The position numbers and the translations under genes were made by a program. A DNA stretch of 44,436 bases, from NCBI GenBank assembly GCA_036645575.1, contig JAVXNW010000006.1, positions 1-44,436 on the forward strand. The letters run 5' to 3'. Source of the DNA: JAVXNW01 sp036645575 (GTDB taxonomy: Bacteria; Bacillota; Clostridia; Christensenellales; Aristaeellaceae). A model generated the notes under the pieces. It saw nothing but the letters and a program-made list of their open reading frames with translations. It was not told the origin of the DNA and ran no database searches. This document shows, piece after piece, positions 1 through 7,111 of this stretch (within the stretch, counting starts at the first letter, position 1; each line of letters starts with the position of its first letter).

Positions 1-105
1 TGGGCGGTCGTGTACCGGATCGCCACGGCGGCGGGCAAGATCACGGTCTGGGCGAGCGACAAGACGACGCAGGCGGTTAGCGTCAGATTAAGGGTGGTGC
101 GATAA
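1..105 (+). CDS. C-terminal 34 codons of a phage structural protein (partial)
   Basis: The frame is open from the first base and ends with TAA at 103-105, so only the C-terminus is in the window. The visible tail is rich in beta-branched and small residues (it includes YRIATAAGKITVWASDK), as in phage baseplate or tail-associated proteins and Ig-like folds. The stop shares its last base with the ATG of the next gene (TAATG), so the two are translationally coupled. The phage origin is inferred from the downstream genes. No specific function can be given from this fragment. Confidence 0.6.
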   Translation, partial: WAVVYRIATAAGKITVWASDKTTQAVSVRLRVVR

Positions 106-1538
106 TGGGCGAGGCATTTATCACGCGGCGCGGGGGCGGGAAGGTTGGGCTTAAATCCATATCAATCACCAGACCACCCGCAAAAACTGTATATGTCGCG
201 GGGGAAACATTTGATGCGTCTGGAATGGTGGTCACGGCAACTATCGGAAAGGATGATATAGAGATATCCGGGTACACGGTAACCCCGACTGTCATGGCGG
301 CGGGAACGACGTCGGTGACGATCAGCTGCACGTTTGACAGTGTGACCAAGGCGACCACGCAGCCTGTGACGGTCAAGACGCTGTCCAGCATTGCCATCAC
401 CACGCAGCCGACAAAGCGCGCGTACAAATATGGCGAGACATTTGACGCGGCGGGCATGGTGGTAACGGCCACCTATTCTGACGGCAGCACCGCCGTGGTC
501 ACCGGGTGGACGTATGCGCCGACCGGGGCGCTGGCGCACAGCGACACGGTGGTGACGGTGTCCTACACGGCAGGAGGCACTACCAAGACCGCGACCACGG
601 CCATCACGATTGCCAAAATCCTGTCCAGTATTGCCATCACGACTGCACCGACCACTACGAATTACATCAGCGGCCAGACGATCAACACAGCGGGCATGGT
701 GGTGACGGCGACATACTCCGACGGCAGTACCGCCATTGTGACAGGGTCTTGCACACACAGCCCCGCGACAGCCAGCGGAAGCAGCTATACGGTATCGTAT
801 ACTTACGGTGGAATCACCAAGACGGCAGCGCAGGGTATCAGCGTGGTCACGCCTAGCGCGACGCTTGGAAGCAATAGCTGGGAGACCATTTCTTTGGTTT
901 CGGCGGCGGGAGCGGCGGACAATTTTTGGAACGTTGGCGACGAAAAGCCTATCACGTTGAACGGCACAACCTACACTGCGCAAATCATCGGGTTCAATCA
1001 TGACAATCTTTCGGCTAGCGACGCAAAACGCGGAACGTCGTACAACGGCGGAACCAACAAGGCGGGAATTACGTTTGGGCTCAAAGAGTGTCTTGCAACA
1101 CAGGACGATATGAATCCGACAGACAATAACTACGGAGGGTGGGACGCGAGTGAAATGCGCAAAAGCACGCTCGCAACAACCATCTACGGCTATCTAGACG
1201 CATCGATTAAGTCCGCACTGCGCACTGTGGACAAGCTCGCCACAAGAGGAGTTCAAAACTCTACGATGTTGACCAGCGCTGATAAACTGTTTTTGTTCGC
1301 TGAGACCGAAGTTTTCAGGAATAATTTCTATTCTTACAATGGAGAGGGTGTGCAATATGATTACTGGAAGGCGGGGAACTCTAGGATAAAGAGACTAAAC
1401 GGTTCCGCCAATTGGTGGTGGGAGCGGTCGCCGCGGACAAACTACTCGTCGGGTTTTGCATTTGTGGACGGCAACGGCGACGCCCAATCCAACACCGCTA
1501 ACAGCTTTGCCGGGGTCTCGTTCGGCTTCTGTGTTTAA
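105..1538 (+). CDS. Phage tail-type protein: three Ig-like repeats plus DUF6273/C-type-lectin-like C-terminal domain
   Basis: The protein has 477 residues. The first ~245 hold three bacterial Ig-like (Big_3-type) repeats of roughly 80 residues, each with a YxxGxTFDAxGMVVTATYSDG-like signature and a TTKTAT-like closing strand. From about residue 250 to the end lies a domain typical of DUF6273: an early W/LGSNSW strand, a central NYGGWDASEMR segment, and a C-terminal WWWERSP followed by a variable stretch and SFAGVSFGFCV. That order matches the C-type-lectin-like fold used as ligand-binding tip in phage tail proteins and in diversity-generating retroelement targets. Position between a structural gene and the lysis module fits a tail fibre or tip protein for host recognition. 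No reverse transcriptase or template repeat is visible in the window. The domain family is fairly sure; the role is inferred. Confidence 0.75.
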   Translation: MGEAFITRRGGGKVGLKSISITRPPAKTVYVAGETFDASGMVVTATIGKDDIEISGYTVTPTVMAAGTTSVTISCTFDSVTKATTQPVTVKTLSSIAITTQPTKRAYKYGETFDAAGMVVTATYSDGSTAVVTGWTYAPTGALAHSDTVVTVSYTAGGTTKTATTAITIAKILSSIAITTAPTTTNYISGQTINTAGMVVTATYSDGSTAIVTGSCTHSPATASGSSYTVSYTYGGITKTAAQGISVVTPSATLGSNSWETISLVSAAGAADNFWNVGDEKPITLNGTTYTAQIIGFNHDNLSASDAKRGTSYNGGTNKAGITFGLKECLATQDDMNPTDNNYGGWDASEMRKSTLATTIYGYLDASIKSALRTVDKLATRGVQNSTMLTSADKLFLFAETEVFRNNFYSYNGEGVQYDYWKAGNSRIKRLNGSANWWWERSPRTNYSSGFAFVDGNGDAQSNTANSFAGVSFGFCV

Positions 1539-1621
1539 TCCAAAGTTATCGGTACTATCCTGCCACTTTGCGGGTGATGATCAACCGGGGCAACAAATCG
1601 TATATAAGGAAGGAAAACAAT

Positions 1622-1915
1622 ATGTACAAGATCGTAAAAAACAACGTGACGGTGGCGTGCGTCGAGCAGCCGTATTACATCCGCAAATCATCCACAAGCG
1701 ACGCCTATATTCCGTGCAGCGAAGCAGAGGCGCAAGGCGTTGCGTGCGATGGGGTGCAGTATCACATCTGGGGAAAACCAGAAATGACGGGCACGACGGC
1801 TGAAAGCGTCGCACTGGTTGAGTTTAACGGCGGCGCAATGATATTGGATCAACAACGGATCATCGATGCGTTGCTTGGCAGCGCGACGGGAGCGGGAGGT
1901 AAAGCAAATGTCTAA
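1622..1915 (+). CDS. Small conserved phage protein of unknown function
   Basis: The product has 97 residues and starts MYKIVKNNVTVACVEQ. I chose the ATG at 1622 because AAGGAAGG sits about 8 bases upstream; the open frame reaches further but has no better site. It contains two Cys and ends in GAGGKANV. Small proteins like this often follow tail-tip genes in Clostridia prophages, but I do not recognise a named family. The last bases overlap the start of the next gene (1908), so it belongs to the tail/lysis operon. Confidence 0.6.
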   Translation: MYKIVKNNVTVACVEQPYYIRKSSTSDAYIPCSEAEAQGVACDGVQYHIWGKPEMTGTTAESVALVEFNGGAMILDQQRIIDALLGSATGAGGKANV

Positions 1916-2336
1916 TGAGATCAGGCGGGCGGAGGCGATCCGGCGGGCGCTGGAGATGTTTGTGGAAACGCTGACGGACGACGACGATAGGCTTGAAATC
2001 GCGGACATATACCCGGAATACCGCGTGCGCGTGGCATACAAGCCGGGGCAAGTGATCCGCTGGGGAGAAGACGATAGCGGGGATGCACGGCTATACAGCG
2101 TGTTGCAGGCGCATACCAGCGCCGCCGAATGGCCACCCGACACGGCGGTGAGCCTGTACAAACGCATAGGCATTACACTCGGCGGCGTACTCATCTGGGT
2201 GCAGCCGCTGGGCGCGACGGACGCATACCAGATTGGCGACGTGGTGATGCACGGCGGCAAGCAGTGGGAGAGCACGACGGCGGGCAACGTGTGGGAGCCG
2301 GGCGTGTACGGATGGAAAGAAAAAGCGGCGCAGTGA
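1908..2336 (+). CDS. Phage protein with CBM5/12-like carbohydrate-binding segment
   Basis: The product has 142 residues. The ATG at 1908 follows GGGAGGT with good spacing and overlaps the previous stop. The N-terminus is charged and helical. From about residue 35 there are two short aromatic modules, YKPGQVIRWGEDD...LYSVLQAHTS and YQIGDVVMHGGKQWESTTAG...WEPGVYGW. These resemble the Trp/Tyr pattern of chitin-binding CBM5/12 (ChtBD3) modules, which in Gram-positive phages occur beside lysis genes and in tail accessory proteins. Binding to cell-wall glycans is inferred. No enzymatic motif is seen. Confidence 0.6.
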   Translation: MSNEIRRAEAIRRALEMFVETLTDDDDRLEIADIYPEYRVRVAYKPGQVIRWGEDDSGDARLYSVLQAHTSAAEWPPDTAVSLYKRIGITLGGVLIWVQPLGATDAYQIGDVVMHGGKQWESTTAGNVWEPGVYGWKEKAAQ

Positions 2337-2368
2337 TGATGGGCAAAACAGGCGAAGGGAGAAACACA

Positions 2369-3874
2369 ATGGGGAAGTTGAGCGCAGCGCTGTTCGCGGG
2401 GTTTTTGCTGGAGCGAGCGGAGGCGGGGGATGGGTACATCATGGGGTCGCGCGGGCAGAACCCGCGCAAGTGGGGCGTGAATAGCTGGTGGTTTACGCAG
2501 TACCGCGGTTCGCAGCGGCAAAAGGCGCTTTACTGGCGCGCAAACGCCGCGTATGTTTGGGACTGTCAGGGGCTGGCCGAAGGTTACATCAACCAAAAGA
2601 TGGGAAAGAACATCGACGTGCGCGCGCGCAACAACTATGCGGAGTGGTGCGAGCCCAAGGGCAAGGGCGTGATCCCGGCGGCCTACCGCGTCCCCGGCGC
2701 GGCGGTGTTCAAGGCCAATTCTTCCGGACCCATTCATCACGTCGGGTATCTGGTGGAGCCGGTCGAAAGGGAGAAGCCCGAAGGCGATTGGTGGGTGGTC
2801 GAGGCCAAGGGCGTCATGTACGGCGTGGTCAAGACGCGGCTCTTGCAGGATAAATACTGGAACCGCTGGGGGCTGATGACCCGGTATTTCGACTACGAAA
2901 AGGGCGCTTCGGCCTTTGAACTGGGCGAGCGCGCGCTGGAACTCGGGTGCGTCGGAAGCGACGTGCGCGCGCTGCAAGGGATGTTGATCGAGCTTGGCTT
3001 TAATCTGGGCAGCTATGGCGCAGATGGCGACTTCGGCGCGGCGACGCACAAGGCGGTCGAGGCGTTCCAAACGAAATACCGGCTGCCTGTCACGGGGCGC
3101 ATGGAGGAAAGCGACTTTGAGACGCTCAACGACGCGTTCCTGCCGGAAGACCCCGACGAGCCGGAACCCGACGTGCCGGAGGAGCCCGCGCCCGAAGAGC
3201 CTGACGCGCCTGCGGCATCCTACGAAATCGACGCGCTAGATCTGTCCAGTTACAACAGCACGCAATTTCCCAAGATCGATTGGGAGAAGATCAAGCGGAA
3301 CGTCGGCTTTCTGGTGCTCCGCTGCGGGTGTACGCGGCGCAAGAACAAGCCGCTTGGCGTCGGGGGCGACGTGGCGTTTGAAAAGTGGGCGAAAAAGTGC
3401 AACGAGCTCGGCATTCCGTTCTGGGCGTACTACTACAGCAACCCCAAGGACGCGGAGCAGGCGCGCGAAGAAGCGCGGTTCGCCTTCGACGCGGCGGAGA
3501 AGCACCACCCGGTCGGGTACTGCATGGATTGTGAGGAAGCTTCCCTTAGCAAGGCCAAGATCGAAGCGTGGTTTGACGAGATCAAGAAGCTGGGTGCCAG
3601 GCGCACGATGCTTTATCTCGGGCACAATTGGGTTCCGGTGTATATATTGCCCGTGGACGCGGACGGCTTTATCGCGGTCGCCGACGCCATTTGGATTCCG
3701 CGCTACGGCAAAAACGACGGCACGCGCAAGGACAAATACCTGCCCAAATACCCCTGCGACCTGTGGCAGTATACGTCCGTCAAGGCGTTTGACGGGATCC
3801 CCGACAAGACGCTGGACGCGAACGTGGTGACCAGGCAAAGGAAAGGGATGGCGTGGTTTAGAGAGGAGGCGTAG
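2369..3874 (+). CDS. Bifunctional phage endolysin: NlpC/P60-like peptidase, PG-binding domain, GH25 muramidase
   Basis: The product has 501 residues and cleaves peptidoglycan to lyse the host. Residues ~15-175 form an NlpC/P60-like domain with candidate catalytic Cys66 (VWDCQGLAEGY) and His123 or His124 (IHHVGYLV). Residues ~185-257 form a PG_binding_1 domain (SDVRALQGMLIELGF, GADGDFGAATHKAV). An acidic Pro-rich linker follows (~258-283). Residues ~285-500 form a GH25 lysozyme domain starting YEIDALDLSSYN, with the acidic pair in YCMDCEE (Asp387/Glu389-390). The ATG at 2369 has GAAGGGAG upstream; in-frame ATGs at 2336 and 2339 overlap the previous stop and are possible alternatives. No signal peptide is seen, so export would need a holin. 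Confidence 0.9.
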   Translation: MGKLSAALFAGFLLERAEAGDGYIMGSRGQNPRKWGVNSWWFTQYRGSQRQKALYWRANAAYVWDCQGLAEGYINQKMGKNIDVRARNNYAEWCEPKGKGVIPAAYRVPGAAVFKANSSGPIHHVGYLVEPVEREKPEGDWWVVEAKGVMYGVVKTRLLQDKYWNRWGLMTRYFDYEKGASAFELGERALELGCVGSDVRALQGMLIELGFNLGSYGADGDFGAATHKAVEAFQTKYRLPVTGRMEESDFETLNDAFLPEDPDEPEPDVPEEPAPEEPDAPAASYEIDALDLSSYNSTQFPKIDWEKIKRNVGFLVLRCGCTRRKNKPLGVGGDVAFEKWAKKCNELGIPFWAYYYSNPKDAEQAREEARFAFDAAEKHHPVGYCMDCEEASLSKAKIEAWFDEIKKLGARRTMLYLGHNWVPVYILPVDADGFIAVADAIWIPRYGKNDGTRKDKYLPKYPCDLWQYTSVKAFDGIPDKTLDANVVTRQRKGMAWFREEA

Positions 3875-3877
3875 GCG

Positions 3878-3970
3878 ATGAGCGAGGCAATTATGGTGGC
3901 ACTGGTAACCGGCTTGCCGACGCTGATCGGGACGGTGATCTGCGTGCGGCGTTGGATTTTCGATGATTGA
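3878..3970 (+). CDS. Thirty-residue membrane peptide, probable truncated holin-like protein
   Basis: The product is 30 residues long (starting MSEAIMVALVTGLPTLIG) and ends WIFDD. GAGAGGAGG precedes the ATG at ideal distance, and the gene lies 3 bases after the endolysin stop, so translation is likely. One hydrophobic stretch (residues 4-24) could span the membrane. It resembles the N-terminus of the short XhlA/holin-like proteins beside endolysins in related prophages, which usually go on with a cytoplasmic coiled coil. Here a stop follows directly after the membrane segment. It is either a minimal holin-like peptide or a decayed remnant. Confidence 0.5.
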   Translation: MSEAIMVALVTGLPTLIGTVICVRRWIFDD

Positions 3971-4018
3971 TCGTGATCTTAAACGCACGTTCGCCTTTTT
4001 TGTGGTAGTATACTGCGC

Positions 4019-4804
4019 TTGCAAGCACTATCAAAAACAAAGAAGGTGATTCCTATCAACAAATTCGTTGTATCTGGGCGCAGCGTGGAACTGATCCATG
4101 GCGACGCCATCAGTCTGATTCCCGAACTCGACGGCCCATTTGGTGCGGTCATAACCGATCCGCCGTATTCGTCCGGGGCTTCATCGTTATCCGGCAAACA
4201 GCATGATACGGCACACAAATATACGGCCACAAAAGGCGCGTGTCCGCTGCCGAATTTCGAGGGTGACAGCCTTGATCAGCGCAGTTGGACGCGCTGGATG
4301 GCGACGTGGCTACGCGATGTACGCGGAATATGCGCGGATGGCGCGGTGCTATGCGTATTCTGCGATTGGCGGCAGATCGCCTCGCTCACCGATGCGCTGC
4401 AATGGGCAGGCTGGCTGTGGCGTGGTGTGGCGGTATGGGACAAGATTAACTCTCGCCCGCAGCGTGGACGGTTTCGCCAGCAAAGCGAATTTATTGTTTG
4501 GGGGAGCAATGGGGCGTTGCCCGCTGATCGCGGCGTTGGTGTATTGCCCGGCGTGCTCAGCTATACCCAGCAACAATCTGGCACCCGCCTCCACCAGACG
4601 CAGAAGCCGCTCGAACTCATGCGCCAGATCGTTCGGATCTGCGCGCCTGGCGGAATGATTTTTGATCCGTTTGCGGGATCGGGTTCGACGCTGATCGCCG
4701 CCGCGATGGAAGGATACGATGCGGTAGGCTGCGAGATCAGTACCGCTTATTTCGAGCGGGCAATGCACCGCTTGAAAATTGCGGAAAGGGGAGAAATGGC
4801 ATGA
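4019..4804 (+). CDS. Orphan prophage DNA adenine-N6 (beta-class) methyltransferase
   Basis: The longest reading has 261 residues. Motif IV, DPPY (residues 47-50), comes first and motif I, FDPFAGSGST (~215-224), comes near the C-terminus after HQTQKPLEL, which is the beta-class order of amino-methyltransferases. DPPY favours adenine-N6 over cytosine-N4. No restriction endonuclease is adjacent, so it is probably a phage protective or regulatory enzyme. The start is unclear. The strong SD-like AAGAAGGTGAT (about 4041-4051) lies a few bases before an in-frame ATC codon (4055) where an ATG would be expected. The only upstream in-frame initiators are TTG at 4019 and a GTG inside the SD itself. A single change of ATG to ATC would explain this. 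Confidence 0.85.
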   Translation: MQALSKTKKVIPINKFVVSGRSVELIHGDAISLIPELDGPFGAVITDPPYSSGASSLSGKQHDTAHKYTATKGACPLPNFEGDSLDQRSWTRWMATWLRDVRGICADGAVLCVFCDWRQIASLTDALQWAGWLWRGVAVWDKINSRPQRGRFRQQSEFIVWGSNGALPADRGVGVLPGVLSYTQQQSGTRLHQTQKPLELMRQIVRICAPGGMIFDPFAGSGSTLIAAAMEGYDAVGCEISTAYFERAMHRLKIAERGEMA

Positions 4805-4841
4805 AGAAATAGTCCGGAAAAAGGGAACAAGGTATATTGTC

Positions 4842-4875
4842 AAAACGCGCGTCCGAATGTTGGACGCGCGTTTTT
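4842..4875 (+). terminator. Intrinsic terminator closing the prophage lysis/methyltransferase operon
   Basis: A perfect 10-bp stem, ACGCGCGTCC (4845-4854) with GGACGCGCGT (4862-4871), encloses a 7-base loop and is followed by TTTTT. It lies about 40 bases after the methyltransferase stop. Confidence 0.9.
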
Positions 4876-4912
4876 ATGCATTTTTCGTTTCGCTTTTTGC
4901 GCCCCGAGCATT

Positions 4913-5044
4913 TCAGATATTTCGCGCCGCTACAATGTTGGTGGCCAGCGTTCGAATGGAAGGCAATTTATCGCCGGGTTTGAGGCCGTTATCGACAATA
5001 TAGGTCATAATGTCGAATGCCTTTTCGGTATTTTCCGTCGCCAT
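4913..5044 (-). pseudogene. Truncated GntR-family regulator (N-terminal winged-helix stub)
   Basis: The frame starts ATG GCG ACG GAA and encodes 43 residues before TGA. The product has the start of a GntR winged-helix domain: AFDIMTYIVDNGLKPGDKLP then SIRTLA, which is the YtrA/MocR-like wording, then NIVAARNI*. Family members go on here with an SRNTV-like recognition helix, the wing and an effector domain; all of that is missing. It has a canonical promoter (5128-5156), a candidate operator (5108-5126) and AGGCGGG before the ATG, so the 5' end looks intact. The break lies within 40 bases of the prophage terminator. The simplest reading is a regulator gene cut by prophage insertion or deletion. 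Confidence 0.65.
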
Positions 5045-5083
5045 GAATCAATCCCGCCTTTGCGTGCGCCTTGCGCGTTTCCT

Positions 5084-5100
5084 CGACCACCCGGTGGTCG
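5084..5100 (-). repeat. Perfect inverted repeat in the 5' leader of the GntR stub
   Basis: CGACCACC and GGTGGTCG form an 8-bp perfect palindrome around one central base. It lies between the promoter start point and the ribosome-binding site of the stub, so it could be a leader hairpin or a second operator. Confidence 0.6.
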
Positions 5101-5107
5101 TTTCATC

Positions 5108-5126
5108 TGATAATTAGTGACAATCA
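5108..5126 (-). promoter_or_regulatory. Candidate autoregulatory operator of the GntR stub
   Basis: TGATAATTAGTGACAATCA is an imperfect palindrome (outer TGAT/ATCA arms, several inner matches). It sits directly downstream of the -10 box, about +2 to +20 of the expected transcript. Position and symmetry fit a GntR-type autorepressor site. This is inference. Confidence 0.45.
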
Positions 5127-5127
5127 C

Positions 5128-5156
5128 ATTATAGCCGAGCCGTCACCGTCTGTCAA
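5128..5156 (-). promoter_or_regulatory. Sigma-A promoter of the GntR stub
   Basis: On the minus strand there is TTGACA (5156-5151), a 17-base spacer and TATAAT (5133-5128), a full consensus match. Confidence 0.85.
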
Positions 5157-5653
5157 TAGCTTCCAGTCCTTTTTCGCAGATTCTTTTTTACGGAGGATTG
5201 ATCAAATCGCTTCAATTCAATATGGTGATTTATTCTATCTATTGAAGCGTCCCCGCGATGAAACAAATCGGCACAAAGAAGCGCGCCACCGGCGCACCGC
5301 GCCGCGCCCCATTGATTCAGCCGGCGCCAAGACGCGCACGCGCGGCCTCAGGCTTTGCGTTTCGGATGAACGAAAAGTCATTATAATCAAAACGCCGTGG
5401 AAAAATGAGCAAATGCGTGGTATAATCAACGAAGGGGCGCTATCCTTTCGCCATGATGCCCTGTGGGATGCGCTGCTTTCCAAGCCGAAATTTGTGCGCA
5501 CACGCCCGCGCCATTAAACCCTTGTCGCCAGTGACAAGTGGCCGCGCGGGAAGCGCGGCTGCGGACAGGGGCGAACGTGCAAGTGATCCGGCAAAATTAC
5601 GTCAAGGTGCGAGATGGCTATATCGCGCGGCTATTTGCAAAAAATGGGGGATC
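5157..5653. other. Non-coding region between prophage boundary and sensor kinase
   Basis: No convincing gene is seen. It holds a 9-bp perfect inverted repeat, CGCTTCAAT (5208-5216) and ATTGAAGCG (5241-5249), around a 24-base AT-rich loop. It also holds two plus-strand TATAAT boxes (5382-5387 and 5421-5426) and, in the kinase leader, two hairpins: CTTGTC/GACAAG (5521-5538) and GCCGCGC/GCGCGGC (5541-5559). Open frames crossing this region have no ribosome-binding site and no recognisable protein features. Confidence 0.55.
5418..5426 (+). promoter_or_regulatory. Candidate extended -10 promoter for the sensor kinase
   Basis: TGGTATAAT is an extended -10 (TGn-TATAAT) without a good -35. It would give a leader of about 220 bases before the kinase ATG, containing the hairpins at 5521-5559. 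Confidence 0.4.
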
Positions 5654-6958
5654 ATGATGGAACGACTGCTTTCAACCGTTAACTACGGACTGGTACTGCT
5701 GTTCGGGGTTTTTCTTTCGGTGCTTTTTTCCGGCGGATGCAAAGGCAGAAAAGAGCGCCTTTACATCCTCTTGTTTTCTCTCTTTACCCTGTGCGCGCAG
5801 ACGGCATGTTCCTACGCCTTCGGCTTGAGTGCCACCACAAAGTTGTACCCGCTGATCACGCACCTGCCCCTCGTCTTGTTTTTGGTGCTGGCGCTCAAAA
5901 AACCCGTGGGCATTTCCATCGTCAGTGTGCTGACCGCATATTTCTGCTGTCAACTCGCCCGTTGGACAGGGGTGTTGGCGCTGCACCTCTTTCACGCCCG
6001 CATTGCCTATCTGATTGCCTACAGCGTGGCGATCATCGTGTTCTTTTTTCTGCTATGGCGCTTGTTTGTGGAGGCGGCCCATCAGGCGATGACCTACTCC
6101 AGACAGTCCCTGTTTCTCTTTGGGTGCCTCCCCGCGGTTTACTATGTGTTCGACTACGCCGCCACCGTCTATACCCGCGCGCTTTACACCGGCATTGAAA
6201 TGATGAGCGAATTTCTGCCCACCGTGATGGCGCTTTTCTACGTGTGGTTTATCGTCACCTATCACAGCGAGGTCCAACAAAAAACGCAGATCCAGCTGGA
6301 AAAAAACACGCTTCACCTGCAGATGGAGGCGGCAAAGAGCCAGCTCGACGTGTTGCGCGCCTCCCAGGAGCAGGCGGCCATTTACCGCCATGACATGCGG
6401 CACCACCTGGCCATGATTGACAGCTTCGCCCAGCAGGGCGCGCTTGCCCAAATCACGGAGTACCTCGCAACCGCCCAGCAGACGCTGACGGCCATTACGC
6501 CCCTTAGGTTTTGCGAAAACGAAACCATCAACCTGCTGCTTTCCTCTTTCACGAGCAAAGCACAAAAGCAGGCGATCACGTTGCGCGTCAAGGCGGATTT
6601 GCCCAGGGATATGAACCTTCCGGATACGGAACTTTGCTCGGTCATTTCAAACGGCCTTGAGAATGCGCTCAATGCCGTCGGCAAGCTTGAGGACGACACG
6701 CCCAAAAACGTCTTCATCTCTTGCAAGCTGATCCGAAATATGCTGCTGATCGAAATCGAGAATGCCTATCGTGGGGATATCCAAATGAACGGCCAGACCC
6801 CGACCTCAACAGAGATCGGGCATGGATATGGCTGCAAAAGCATCCGTTCCATCGCCCAAAAGCGAAACGGCTTTTGCACCTTTGCGCTAGCCGATGGGGT
6901 ATTCACGCTTCGGGTACTGCTGCCGCTAGAAACCACGCCTTCGCGCGCAGCGGGATGA
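5654..6958 (+). CDS. Sensor histidine kinase, AgrC-like GHKL (HPK10) family
   Basis: The product has 434 residues and senses a signal at the membrane, passing phosphate to a response regulator. Hydrophobic segments between ~8 and ~202 give about six membrane spans. A coiled-coil-like stretch follows (~205-240), then the phospho-acceptor box YRHDMRHHL with His246, the N box ISNGLENALNAV (~331-342), and a C-terminal G box around GHGYGCKSI. This is the AgrC/GHKL layout, often paired with a LytTR regulator and a peptide signal. No response regulator, peptide precursor or AgrB-like protease lies in the window. The start is ATG 5654 (or 5657), after GGGGGA; the open frame extends upstream without an RBS. 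Confidence 0.85.
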   Translation: MMERLLSTVNYGLVLLFGVFLSVLFSGGCKGRKERLYILLFSLFTLCAQTACSYAFGLSATTKLYPLITHLPLVLFLVLALKKPVGISIVSVLTAYFCCQLARWTGVLALHLFHARIAYLIAYSVAIIVFFFLLWRLFVEAAHQAMTYSRQSLFLFGCLPAVYYVFDYAATVYTRALYTGIEMMSEFLPTVMALFYVWFIVTYHSEVQQKTQIQLEKNTLHLQMEAAKSQLDVLRASQEQAAIYRHDMRHHLAMIDSFAQQGALAQITEYLATAQQTLTAITPLRFCENETINLLLSSFTSKAQKQAITLRVKADLPRDMNLPDTELCSVISNGLENALNAVGKLEDDTPKNVFISCKLIRNMLLIEIENAYRGDIQMNGQTPTSTEIGHGYGCKSIRSIAQKRNGFCTFALADGVFTLRVLLPLETTPSRAAG

Positions 6959-7070
6959 CGCGGACGCGAAGGGATGACGCGGCGTTGTCGCATCGTTCCC
7001 CGAACCCCCGCGCATCCCGCAAAGGCGTCGCGCTCCCCCTCCCGCGGACGGCAAGGAGGGGCGCACCGTC

Positions 7071-7110
7071 AAAAAAAGCGAGGCGATCCGATTGGATCGC
7101 CCCGCTTTTT
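7071..7110. terminator. Bidirectional terminator between kinase and adhesin
   Basis: The 12-bp stem 7078-7089 with 7094-7105 (one mismatch, loop GATT) is flanked by an A7 run on the left and T5 on the right, so it can end both the plus-strand kinase transcript and the minus-strand adhesin transcript. Upstream, at 6952-6982, the 12-mer GGGATGACGCGG occurs twice. Confidence 0.9.
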
Positions 7111-7111
7111 G

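Noticed and set aside
1539..1621. Template repeat of a retroelement just after the CLec-type tail gene
   Set aside because: No similarity to the end of the tail gene could be seen in this stretch.
1688..3070. Minus-strand open frame of 460 codons across the prophage
   Set aside because: Antisense to four coupled plus-strand phage genes with good RBSs; its product has no recognisable domain.
5071..5517. Plus-strand open frame of 148 codons in the gap before the kinase
   Set aside because: It has no RBS, crosses the promoter of the GntR stub and has no protein-like features.
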